Shown here in pieces: positions 36,289 through 49,416 of a stretch of 64,000 nucleotides of DNA. A program made the position numbers and the translations under genes. Below the pieces are notes generated by a model, which saw only the letters and a program-made list of their open reading frames with translations, ran no database searches and was not told the origin of the DNA. Every line of letters begins with the position of its first letter. The stretch's first letter is position 1. This stretch comes from Diogma glabrata. Taxonomy: Eukaryota > Arthropoda > Insecta > Diptera > Cylindrotomidae. The DNA lies in NCBI GenBank assembly GCA_963693315.1, contig OY856186.1, positions 461,421,558 to 461,485,557 of the forward strand. The letters run 5' to 3'.

Positions 36289-37960
36289 AATAACATTAAA
36301 ATTATTGTTTTTTTACACACTTTTATTTTATTCATATTCATACATACATTTCGTTTTACGATAATGCAGTTTTTAAATTTTTATTTTAAATAACATTAAA
36401 ATTGTTTTTTTTATTCATAAATTCATTATTTTCTTTAAATAACTTTAAAATTATTGTGCTCTTTTATTTTATTATTCATGAATGAATTCATATAAATAAA
36501 TAATTCATATATAAATAAAACTTATATAAAATTTTGTTTTTGGATACTTAGAATTATCGATAAAGTAGTTCTTTAAAGTTAGTTAAAAAGTTAAGTTGTC
36601 TTTTGTATTTAATTTGTTCAAATTAAAATCATTAAAATCATTTCGATATTTACATTTCGATATTAAGAATAACAACAACTACTATAAATAACATTAAAAT
36701 TATTGTTTTTTTAGACACTTTTATTTTATTCATACATACATTTCGTTTTACGATAGAGCAATTTGATCGATAATGCAGTTTTTATAGCATTTTATTGCAC
36801 TGTCATTTCCCGTTTCGTTCAAATTATTATAATTTCGATATTAACAAGAAAATTAATTAGTTTTTTGACAGGCAGTGCTAAAAATCATATAATAGTGGTT
36901 TCCGATAATTATTTGCCATAATTTCATTCCTGTGAACTAAATTAAGGAAAAACAAAAACTACTATTTGAGTATGTGTTTCTCTTGCAATATAATAGCTTT
37001 ATCATAAAAGATCGTGTGACGTCATTTTGTTTAGTTATTTTAAGTTTTAATAAAAATTAGAATGCATTCAGGGATTTTATTTTAATTCAGTTACATAATA
37101 CATATATTTATAATTTTTGTTGATGTTTTATTAATAAAACCTTTTTTATTTTGAATTAGTCACAAGATATGTAATATTTATTATGAAAAATAGATCGAAT
37201 TGTCTTTAAAGGAATAATAACCTTTTTTTAAAGGAATAATTTTTACATTAAATAGTAAAGTTGGTAGATGGTTTTTATAATAAGTTTATTAAAAAAGAAA
37301 AGAGGAAACAAATTGATGAAAGTACATGATTAAAGGTCTATTTCCTCACTTTTTGACACAACATTTCGTAAAATACTAGCGCTATTATGGCAGGACCAGA
37401 ACCAGAAAATTGTTCTATAGTACAGCGAACATAACAGCATAGAAAAATATAGATTTTTAACAATTTTTAAAAGCAATGTAGGTTGAAAACATTTGATATT
37501 TTTATGCAAAAAACAGTTTAGGTTATAATATACATTTTCAAACATTAATAATTTAAACCGATTTGATAAAATGAACTTTAAGAAACTCAGTACGAAATTT
37601 CGTTGTCATTGTCGATGTAGGGGGTTGTGAGAAAGGTTCGGAGCTCAACGCTAATCCTATATTTAATTTTTATTGTTTTGGTTTATTTTTTTTATAGAAC
37701 ATAAAAATTATGCCTTTTTCATAAAAATTCCTTCATAAAAATTCCATTTACGGCATTTAAATTTTTCGATAATGTAGTTTTTCAAAATTATTGCTCTAAT
37801 TGTCTTTTAGCCGTTTCGTTCAAATTTATATCGTTGCGATATTAATAAGAAAATTAATTATTTATATGACAGATAGTGCTAAAAATCATAGAATATTTTT
37901 TTTCCATCATTATTTTTGCATAGCTTCATTTTCTGTAAATAAAATATAGAAGAAAAAAAG
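36289..37960 (+). repeat. Diverged direct repeats, 0.4 and 1.0 kb apart
   Basis: ATAACATTAAAATTATTGTT followed by TTATTTTATTCATACATACATTTCGTTTTACGATA (in two parts) occurs near 36289 and 36689. CGATAAT(G)(C/T)AGTTTTT, CGTTTCGTTCAAATT, AAGAAAATTAATTA and GACAG(G/A)(C/T)AGTGCTAAAAATC occur near 36770-36890 and again near 37770-37895. These repeats precede the Helitron-type end at 38235 and may be its internal repeats. Confidence 0.6.
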
Positions 37961-38039
37961 CTGCTATTTCAGTATTTTCTTATTATTATTATTTTCAACC
38001 ATTTGTCATTGATCGTATAAAAATTTATCGTTAACCTCA

Positions 38040-38235
38040 CGATGGTTTTTGTAGAATTATAGTTAAGCAGAAGGTACACACAGAATAGATTAGAAGAGGT
38101 TGGATTATGATGGATAGTACTTAGTAGTTGTATCAAAGCCGGATGAAAAGAGCAAGAGTGTATTGGTGTGCGTAGGGAGGGGAAAGGATGGAGGTGCGGG
38201 GGGGGGGGGGGCGGAGCCCGCGGGATACCCCCTAG
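38040..38235 (+). mobile_element. Helitron 3' end, second copy
   Basis: Same family as 2880-3028. It ends with hairpin GCGGAGCCCGC (38211-38221; stem GCGG/CCGC), then GGGATACCCC and CTAG at 38232-38235, followed by T. A 15-G run precedes the hairpin. The 5' end was not located. Confidence 0.65.
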
Positions 38236-39030
38236 TTTTATATGAAATGAAAACTTTAAAATTTGTGTACAGTTTAATCAAATTTATAAATGCAAAATAA
38301 GATTGTACAATGTGTCTAAAGTTATAATAAAAATAAATAAAATTAAGAAAAATAAATATTAAAATAATACGAAAACATAAACATTTTTTGTCTTTCTAAT
38401 TAATTATTAAATTGGATGAAATGTTGATCATCTAAATCAATCATATGTGCTGTTGATGATTAAATGTTGAAAATATGTCCTGTTGATAATTAAATGCTGC
38501 TGATATGTTATCTAGTAGAAGAACAACTTATTTATTGGTGAATACATATATGCTTTCGTCACAGCATTAGGAGAAAGTTATTTGAAGACTGAATATTGAT
38601 TTTGGATTATAATCGAGTGAAGAAGATTTGAATGATTTTTACCAACCCATCATCAAGATTCAACCCAACTGGATTCGTCGTGAGTTTCTTTATTTTTTCT
38701 ATTTTAATAAATAAAATTTAGTAACGATATTTCTTCTTTCTGATTAATACTAGTAAATGAAAATATTTTATTTTTGCTAATTAAATAATTTTATTTCTAA
38801 TATGATGAGGCAGTAAACTTAGTAGTTTGATAGTGAAGATGACCAATTTTTTTTTACTCTAATTCTGGGCGATCGTGAATTGGCTATAAAGTGGAAAGTA
38901 GATTTAATTCCCTTCTATATTGTTATGTGGGTACTCTGAAATTAAAAATGTTTCTTTGTAAGTAATGATCACGTAATATGAACCCTGATACTGAGACTTT
39001 AAATCTCGTGGTGATAGAAGTACCCGGTGA
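38236..39030. other. AT-rich stretch, nothing recognised
   Basis: Has a short local repeat (TGTGCTGTTGATGATTAAATG near 38446, TGTCCTGTTGATAATTAAATG near 38475). No gene. Confidence 0.5.
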
Positions 39031-41447
39031 TCATCTTTCGGTAATTCCTACCAAAAAGAATACGTTACAATTAATGAGATAAGGTCTTGCGACTACGTCT
39101 TTAAGTCGTCTGAGAACTCCCACATAGGGCGCTACCTTTTTACAGACCTTGTCTATGTGGTCGTTCCAGGACAATTTTTTGTTAATATAAAGTCCTAAAT
39201 ATTTGGTGTCATATACCTCCTCTATTATGTCATCTCCATGTTTCAATGGTTGAGTTAGAGAAGCGGATTTTCTAAAAATAATAAAGTTGGTTTTTTTTTG
39301 TGTTCAATTCCATTTGCATATGATCACACCAGTCCAGTAAGATATTAAGGTCATGTTGCATATTTGAATGAAGATCTAGTAATGAGTCGCTATAAACAAT
39401 CGCCGAATCGTCGGCGTACATCTGAAATGTTCCTTTAAAGTTAAGTGAAAATAGACTATTTACATAAATTAGAAATAATAGTGGGCCCACAATTGATCCT
39501 TGGGGTACCCCTGAATTTATTTTTAGGGTTGTACTTCTACATTCAAAGCCAATATCAACATATTGCCGGCGATCTTTTAAATAGCTTTCAATTAATTTTA
39601 ATGGCATAGTTTCCAATCCTAGTTTTATTAGTATCTCTATAAGAATTTGGTGACATATTTTATCGAATGCTTTTTTAAAATCAATAAATAGACAGGCGGT
39701 AAATAGTCGTTTATCTATACTTTTTTGAATTTGTGTTATTAGGTTAATGCATGCTGATAACGTTCCCGAGTTCTTTAAGAAACCATATTGATGGTTATTA
39801 AAAAACTGCACTTCAGATAGATAGTTATACAGTTGTACGTAAATAACTCTTTCGAAGATTTTCGAAATGGTCGGCAGTATTGAGATTGGTCTATAGTTCG
39901 TTATGTCAGTTTCTTTGCCCCCCTTATAGATCGGTTTCACTTTAGCCAATTTGAGGGAGTTTGGAAATTCGGATTTTGTAAGAGCAATATTAATCAATCT
40001 AGCGATATGAGGTACTAATTGGATTGAGTGCGTTTTGAGTAGTTCAGATGAAAGTTTTGAGAGGTCCTGGAGAAATTCTAAGTTTTAGTTTCGCAATTAT
40101 ATCAACTAGCTCGTCATTTTTGATTTCCTCGAATTTGAAGTTTTTTAACGTATCTGGATTTAAACCTAAATCTATACTGTTAAAACCCCTAATTTGAAAG
40201 TTTTTGTCTTCGGCAACAAAGAAAGAATTAAATATGTCCGCTATTTTCGTGGGGCTATCTATTTTCACCTGGTTAATTTCTATTTCAATAGGATTACAAG
40301 CTTTCATATTGTGTTTATTATATATAACTTGTTTTAAAATATCCCAAAGCCTTTTCCCATTTCCTTTAGATTTTTCCAATTTCAGTCCATAGTATTGCCT
40401 CTTTTCTCGCCTGACAGTTATTTGAACTTCTGAACTTCGTTCATCGAATTTCGCTTTTATTTCAAGATTATTAGGGTATAATTTAGTTAAACCGTATAGT
40501 CTATTCTTTTCATTAACAATATTTACTGTTTTTTGGCTAATATACGATTTAATAATGCTAGACTTTTTATTTTTAATTGTATATGTACTACTTTCTACTA
40601 GATTATTAATCTTATCACTTAGTTGATCAATGTTTTGTATCATATTAAAATCGGCTGCCCTAATCTTCTCATTTAGTATGTTTTTATTTACTGTTTTGTT
40701 CATTCCGCTATCAAATTTGTCATATATTCTATTTGGGTTTTCAAGCGATAGCATAATCGCTTTATGATCACTAAGATTTGGATCATAGATATTCATGGAG
40801 AATTTTTTATTTAAAAGGTCGGTTATACAGTGATCTATAATTGTCTTGCTATTGGAGCTATCTCTAGTTGACATATCATTTTGAATTTTATTGAGAATTT
40901 CTAAGCCATTGGCTTTTATTTTGGAGATATACGTCATAGTGGTATTTTCGTTCTCATTTAATAAATTAATGTTAAAGTCCCCTAATAACACCGTATTATG
41001 CGATTTGTCAAGCAAGTCTTCAAGATATTGAAGGAAATCGGATATCGTACCTATATCAGGGGACCTATATACTCCTATAATTCTGATTTTAAGTTTCATA
41101 ATTTCCACCCCAATAATATTATCATTATTTACAGTTTTGTTAATTACCTCGCTTGCTTTAAATTTGTTGTGTATAAATATAGAGACTCCACCGCCTATTT
41201 TATGTAGACGTATAGAGTGAAATGCCTCATAGTTCTCTAGATTGTAGAAATTTTGTTCTTCGGTGTTTAACCATGTTTCCGTTACAATTATAAATTCAGG
41301 CAACTCCGACAGTCGATTTATCTCGAGTTCTAAGATGTCAAGTTTATTTCTCAGACTACGTATATTAATGACATAAAACTTCAATCCACTTCCTGGATAC
41401 CTAAAATTAGAATGTGAGAAGTATTCAATATTAATGACATTATTCAT
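39031..41447 (-). pseudogene. LINE-D ORF2: endonuclease-RT, two frameshifts, 3'-truncated
   Basis: The first frame (40044-41447) opens with an apurinic-type endonuclease: FYVINIRSLRNKLD, VTETWLNTEE, IGGGVSIFIHN, IGVYRSPD, LLGDFNIN, TIIDHCITD, LSDHKAIML. A frameshift near 40000-40040 leads to RT (39272-39997): ITNYRPISILPTISKIFERV, YGFLKNSGTLSA, FIDFKKAFDKICH, SGVPQGSIVGPLLFLIYVN and catalytic MYADDSAIVYS. A second frameshift near 39250-39270 leads to 39031-39246 (VYDTKYLGLYINKKLSWNDH). The protein breaks off at PYLIN. Catalytic residues are preserved. Confidence 0.85.
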
Positions 41448-41601
41448 TTTGATTTAGACAGAAGGGAATTCAAGGTGAATTTCTAAAAATTTCCAAAAAT
41501 ACAAAAAAAAAGAGCAATGGAAAAGATATACGATATAATTATAATTGATACTAGTATACTTAATTAGTTTATATTCATCTGATTCTTGATTTTATAGTTG
41601 G

Positions 41602-42659
41602 TTAAGCATCTGTCTTGGTATTTGCACTTCTAGTTTTAATCCTATCATTTCTCCGAATAGCTTCATTTTCTTTAACTGCAATTGGAACAGTTTCTTCTTG
41701 ATTATCCGATAAAATAATTGGTACAGTTGCTGTTACTCTTTCTGTGTTTTCTGAAACTTTCTTCAAATCGGATAACAAATCCAGTTGAGATTTAGATTTG
41801 AGTTCTATAATCTTTGAATTATCAAATTTTCGAAGCAGAATTTTACCATGTGCTGTCCAAATAAATTTAAAACAACCAGTAATTTTAAGAACCGTTATAG
41901 CTTCCTTGTATAGATCTTGCAAATGTTTTATAAGCTGGTCAACAATTTTGACCTTTTCACCTGATTCTTTTAAGCCTAGATCTTCAGGTTTGATAGGTTT
42001 ATTTCTTTTTAGCTGGTTGAAATTTTGTTTGCTATCGTAATTTTTATAATTTAACAAGTATATAATGCGGTTTTTGTTTATAACGAAAAATATCTAATAT
42101 TTCCTCACGATTATACCTGTATCCAGTTACTTGACAGATACACTGAAAAATATTGAACAGGTCTTCACCGCTAATAACCGGAATATTTTTTATGATAATG
42201 TTGTTACTAATTTCTCTTTGTTGGTTTATATTAATATATTCTTGAAGGTTATCGACTTTGTTTTTCAGAAATGAAATCTCCTTCGTTGTTTTCTCTATGA
42301 ATTGGTTAAATTTTGTATTTTCTTCTTTAAATAAAATATTTTCAGCTGATAACGTTTCGCATTTTAAAACTAAAAGATGTTGGGCTTTTGTGATTTCTCG
42401 TAATTGAACAATCATATCCAACTTAACCGAGTCATCCGTATTCGCAACAATTGAGGTTAGAGACTCATGTTTTTTGAGAAAGTTTTTTGCATGTCTCATT
42501 ACAGAACCACCATTGATCTCTTATGAATACTTTATATTGGCTGATTTTTAAATTAAGACACTGTATATGGAAATATTTATCACAACTAGAGCACTTTAAT
42601 TCTAATTCATTCATATTCACTATATTACTGCAAATATTGCAATTCTGCATAATTTTCAC
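41602..42659 (-). pseudogene. LINE-D ORF1: PHD finger, coiled coil, C-terminal RNA-binding region; frameshifted
   Basis: The N-terminal piece (42465-42659) is a PHD-type zinc finger: C-x2-C at CNIC, C-x2-C at CSSC, H-x2-C at HIQC and the final WWFCNETC, i.e. C4-H-C3 spacing. A frameshift near 42490 leads to a long Glu/Lys-rich coiled coil (42044-42499: LVLKCETLSAENILFKEENT, FLKNKVDNLQEYI) and IIIKNIPV. A second frameshift near 42057 leads to the C-terminal region (KRNKPIKPEDLGL, CFKFIWTAHGKILLRKFDNS), as in CR1-type ORF1 proteins. PHD fingers in ORF1 are known for CR1-group LINEs. The role would be RNA binding and possibly chromatin targeting. Confidence 0.85.
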
Positions 42660-43583
<924 letters not shown>

Positions 43584-43620
43584 GCCGGGACGAGGGGTAG
43601 GCAAACTAGGCACTCGCCTA

Positions 43621-45059
43621 GGGCGTTTTATTTGAAGGGCGCAGAAATTGAGATCACATTTTTTAAATTAATATATTTTATACTACGGAGATTCGTTTTT
43701 TTTTTGTTTTAAATTAAAATATCTAATTGGAGTGGAAAATCACAAAGAAAATAGGTATCTTAAATATTGTAAGATTATTTAAACGTTTTCTAAAGATTTC
43801 TAAGGTTCTCTTCACAAGATTCTCATGATTCCCTAGATTATCTGAAGAAACTCTGTATGTCCAAAAGCACTCAAGATTTTGTGAAATTCTCAAGAGAGAT
43901 TCGGTAAGATTCTCAAGATTTTGCGACGGTTGTTAAGATTCTTTTTTAAGCTTCTCTAGATTTCTTGAATATTCTCAAACATTTCTCCCATACAAGATGC
44001 CAAAGAATAATTTATCGCTCAATCTAATGACATTTTTGTTTTTATTGGCTAACATAAACTTCAGAAATTTTAATTATGATAAAAAATCTGTGACCTATGT
44101 TTAACCTGAGTCCCGAATGGCCTGATGCATGTAAAAAATCTGATTAAATAAAGAAAAAGAGTTTTTGACGATTATAAATTACGGATTACAATATTCATAT
44201 CATCCTCATAAGAATATTGGTTGGATGAAACAGTATAATCTTTAACAAAAGATTGAAAACAACAAAATTTTGAATATGAAAGCAATATATTTTTATTTCA
44301 ATTTAAAATAAACATGTGCATTTAAAAAAACTCAAAACCGTCGGTTTCATAGGTACATATTTCAAACTGTTGATTAATAAAAACTAGTAGTCCGTATAAA
44401 ATTGGTGAAAGTAAAATTTATGAAAGGCGCGCTCAATTCCTACTGACGTTGAGATTGATTTCAAAATACAAATTACTTTATTTCACTTTTTAGTCCAAAT
44501 AAATTGGAATCTAAACAAGGGGCAGGGGTCACTCGCTTAGCGTCAGATAATTTTTCACAAAAATCATTCATAGAAAATGATGCACAGAACAGATTTAATT
44601 TGGTATATAATTTATAAAAAGTGGAAAATTTTAGTGGCGAATTTCTTCGACGAAAGTGATGCCGATTCATTTTCTTTGTTTTCTAAAACAATAAAATATT
44701 CATTAAAAAGTGCATTTGGATATAGTTACACAGCAACGTAATGTAACGATGTCATAAATGCTGACTAAACGCGTGCAAATGGGTTTTTGCATCACAAGCA
44801 GTGTTGCAAAACGCCACTCGTAACGTAAAAATGAAATAACGAACTTAAGTAGCGTTGTTAATAATAATTACTTTCGTATCGTTTTAAAAATTCATCTTGT
44901 GACAATAACGTAAAACGTAACGATAACGTAAATATTTTATTTCGTTTTTTGAACGATTTTGCAAATATCGATTATATAAAATCCGACATATCTGCTCTTT
45001 TTAAATGTATGTGCACGCTTTAACTAAAGATTTTGGTAGTTCTAAATTTTTTTTTTATA
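43621..45059. other. Noncoding interior of the hAT-like element
   Basis: No gene. Bases 43790-43985 contain a degenerate array of AAGATTCTCAAGATT-like words. Bases 44800-44960 start with CAGTGTTGCAAAACGCCACT and carry several AACGTAA words in both orientations, suggesting one end of a further hAT element; its partner end was not found. Confidence 0.45.
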
Positions 45060-45150
45060 TTTGTGGCAAAATATTAAGCATTCTGTAGATTTTTGATTTG
45101 ATCTCACTCTGATGAGGTTACGAGTTCGAATCCCAACCAAAACACGTAAA
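45060..45150 (+). repeat. SINE-like/tRNA-like fragment 1
   Basis: Contains TTTGATCTCACTCTGATGAG, then GTTACGAGTTCGAATCCCAACC (in two parts), with a B-box-like GAGTTCGAATCCC. The same block recurs at 46790-46865. Confidence 0.45.
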
Positions 45151-45231
45151 AAAGGAAAACAGAGTTTTTTTACGAGATATTTCCAACCATACCTTTGAAT
45201 TGAAAAATTCAAATTACTTCCCTTCCCTTCC

Positions 45232-46400
45232 CTCCAGTTCACTGTTGAAAAAGAAATTGACAAAAAATTGGCGTTTCTGGATACTTTACTTTTACATGAC
45301 AACGCAAAAAACAAAATAATCACAGATTGGTATAGAAAAGATACCTGGTCCGGAAGGTATATTAATTTTAAGTCAAATTTACCATTGTCATATAAACGAA
45401 ATACGATAACCATTCTAACTGAAAAAATTTTCAAACTTTCTCATAAGAAATTCTATAGGAAAAATTTTAAACTCTTGAGAAAAACCCTTCAAGAAAATGA
45501 TTATCCCATCAATCTCGTCAACCAACAAATTTGCTCATCTATAACCAAATTAAAACAGCAACAAAACTCCGCATCAAATCACCATTCATCTAATCAAATA
45601 TCAAATACTACAACATACAACAAAACCATCAGCATACCATATATTCCTGTTTTATTTGATAAATTAAGACATAGAATGGCCATATCTAATGTTAGAGTTG
45701 TTGGTAAACCTAACAACACTCTTCAGCAACATGTTTTTAGCAAGCTAAAAGATAAAACTCCTATTGGACAACAATCATCTGTTTGTTATGAGGTGAAATG
45801 TAAAGATTGCACAAGTGTTTATATTGGTGAAACACGACAATATTTAAACAAACGAATTAAACAGCATGAATATCACTCCAAGAAACTAAACGGTGCTCAT
45901 AGTGGATTGTCACAACACGTTGGAGAAACTAAACATAGAATTGATTGGCAAGACTATAGAATTTGTTCTCATGAAAATAATACTTTTAAACGTAAACTCA
46001 AAGAAGCAATTTTAATTAAGAAAAAACCTGATAATTTAAATAGACAAGTTGATTCATATTATGTCGATTCAACATATAACAATTTTATTTTCAATTAGTT
46101 CTAATATACACCTGTTTCATAAAACTTGTTAAAACCAATAATTGACATTAACATCATGGGTAAATTTTTATTTGACGATTCGCAAATCATAAAAAACAAA
46201 TACTCTTATTATATATAAGAATATTTAATTTTTTGGTGACAATTTAATTTATATTTTTTTTTACTAAATGTTTTTTTTTTTAAGTTATACATACATTTAA
46301 TATTTTTTTTTCCTTGAAAATGGCTTTCAACCAGTACTGCCGAAACTAGTCGGAATAAAATATTTTAATTTATTTTAAATGAATATGTTTTTTATTTAAA
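45232..46400 (+). mobile_element. Penelope-like element, 5'-truncated
   Basis: Begins inside the reverse transcriptase with QFTVEKEIDKKLAFLD, immediately after a pyrimidine-rich tract ending in CAG (45215-45237), and includes the GIY-YIG endonuclease and a 3' region with GCCGAAACTAGTCGGAATAA near 46340, a form I associate with Penelope 3' ends. No terminal repeats were found. Confidence 0.8.
45238..46098 (+). pseudogene. Penelope-like RT C-terminus and GIY-YIG endonuclease, partial
   Basis: An open frame of about 286 residues lacking the RT core. The RT thumb-like part (KLAFLDTLLLH, ITDWYRKDTWSGRYINFKSN, LPLSYKRNTI) is followed by a linker (YIPVLFDKLRHRM) and a GIY-YIG domain: CYEVKCKDCTSVYIGETRQY, LNKRIKQHEYHSK, SGLSQHV, LKEAILIKK, NLNRQ. 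The Cys pair before the motif, the catalytic Arg, the Glu of KEAILI and the final Asn are all present. The domain would nick target DNA for Penelope retrotransposition. The frame has no stop, so the 3' part is intact; the missing 5' part makes it nonfunctional. The overlapping minus-strand ORF at 45042-45434 is an artefact. Confidence 0.88.
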
Positions 46401-46429
46401 ATATAATTGAATATATATATTTGGATACA

Positions 46430-46720
46430 AAAAATCAATCAAAACATATATATACTTCCCTTGAGTTTAATTGCGCACAAAAATCCCGAATAATTAAAAT
46501 TTCCCAAATTGTTGTCTAATATGCAAGCCAATATATGAAACAATTGACCAAGTGTCGCTTATTGATTTCACATTGATTGGAAGCAATAAATAATGACTAT
46601 ACACGTGACTTAAAATGTGGCCTATAATATAGAAATATTACACCTCATTTGAATTCACACAATAGTGCTGTTTAGAGATTTAATCCCAAAAATAATATTA
46701 AAATATTTCCGGAAAATAGG
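46430..46720 (+). mobile_element. Diverged Helitron fragment carrying the hAT empty site
   Basis: Aligns by eye with 20575-20736 joined to 23138-23170: CATTGATT(G/T)G, CAATAATGACTA-type, ATGTGG/ATGTTG, ATAGAAATATT and TGAATTCAC. At the point where the Helitron holds the 2.4 kb hAT, this copy reads straight through (GAATTCACACAATAGTGCTG). Confidence 0.6.
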
Positions 46721-46789
46721 AGTCTACCGACAATTGAGAATTCAACTTAAGTAAATAGAGTGATGATGAAGTCTCAACTTCAAAACATC

Positions 46790-46865
46790 ATCGCATTGGT
46801 AGCGAAATGAATAGGTTTGAGCTCACTCTGGATGAGGTTATGAGTTCGAATCCCAACCGAAACAC
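46790..46865 (+). repeat. SINE-like/tRNA-like fragment 2
   Basis: TTGGTAGCGAAATGAATAGG resembles an A box region and GAGTTCGAATCCCAACCG a B box, about 35 bases apart. Same family as 45060-45150. The antisense frame reads VGIRTHNLI, a typical spurious translation. Confidence 0.45.
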
Positions 46866-47059
46866 TTAAAAAAGAAAATATATTTGTCTGTTCCATAACA
46901 AAATAACGTACCGCAAAAATAAATATAATGCATAAAAACGAAACGCAAATAACCTTACGATTTTTTTTTCTTTTTGTAAAACTGAAACTGAAAACCCAAT
47001 AAATCCAAATCATGTTGTAACTGTTTCCAAACTCGTACTTATTCACAGGGCTGCTAAAA

Positions 47060-47150
47060 CGATCTATGTTGTTGTGACACATATTGTCAATGTGACACAT
47101 ATTGTCAATTCTCAACACAACATTTTTTATTGAAAAATTAATGTAATGAA
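47060..47150 (+). mobile_element. LINE-B 3' UTR scrap
   Basis: ATGTTGTTGTGACACATATT followed by a duplicated GTCAATGTGACACATATT and CAACACAACATTTTTTATTG corresponds to the LINE-B 3' UTR at 11293-11350 and 60430-60490. Coding sequence is absent. Confidence 0.6.
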
Positions 47151-47666
47151 AAACATTACGTCAAGTCAATCAACCATGAGATGAAATATGTAACCTAATT
47201 TTACAAATCTCGCACCGAATCTATAATTTTCTTTTCAGAACTAGGATGTTCCTTTTGATTCACAGTAATGACACATATTTGTCACTTTTTGTTTAGAAAT
47301 TAAACGGATTGCGTTTGTCGGCAATCGAATGCCAGATACGCCAGCACTCTTGTACAAATGTTTTGACATGTGATTCCTTTTAAAAACTTTCAAAATTTTA
47401 ATGGCGTATTAGGTGTAAATGTATTAAAAACGATAAAATACCACATTATGCAACAGTTCAATTAAAAAACAAATAAGTAACATTGCTATATTGAAAAAAA
47501 AAACAATTTTTGTTTAAAACATAATAAAATGGATAGAATAAAAACCAATTTGTTTTGAACATTGTTTTAAACAGTGTTTAAAACAAACCAACTCTGTCAA
47601 AGGGAGAGGAGGGTAGGGGCGTCAAATCTTATTCTTGCCTAGGGCGTAATTAAGCCTCGTCCCGGC

Positions 47667-49416
<1,750 letters not shown>

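Larger units (their letters stand above)
35153..38039. other. AT-rich stretch, no gene except a tRNA-like sequence
   Basis: Contains diverged direct repeats (listed separately), a cluster of TAGCTCTTACTAG-like words at 35700-35780, and a tRNA-like sequence near 36200. Short ORFs (37330-37545 minus) have no motifs. Confidence 0.5.
39031..42659 (-). mobile_element. LINE-D, CR1-like, with PHD-finger ORF1
   Basis: Minus-strand element with ORF1 (41602-42659) and ORF2 (39031-41447), both carrying frameshifts. The 3' side stops within the ORF2 C-terminus near 39050-39060, without 3' UTR or tail. That is unusual, as LINE copies normally lose their 5' ends; a later deletion or insertion is likely. 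Confidence 0.85.

Noticed and set aside
45042..45434. 130-residue minus-strand ORF
   Set aside because: It lies antisense to the Penelope-like coding frame and includes a spurious translation of the tRNA-like block.
46780..47118. 112-residue minus-strand ORF with VGIRTHNLI
   Set aside because: The recognisable part is antisense translation of the SINE-like B-box region, a common artefact.
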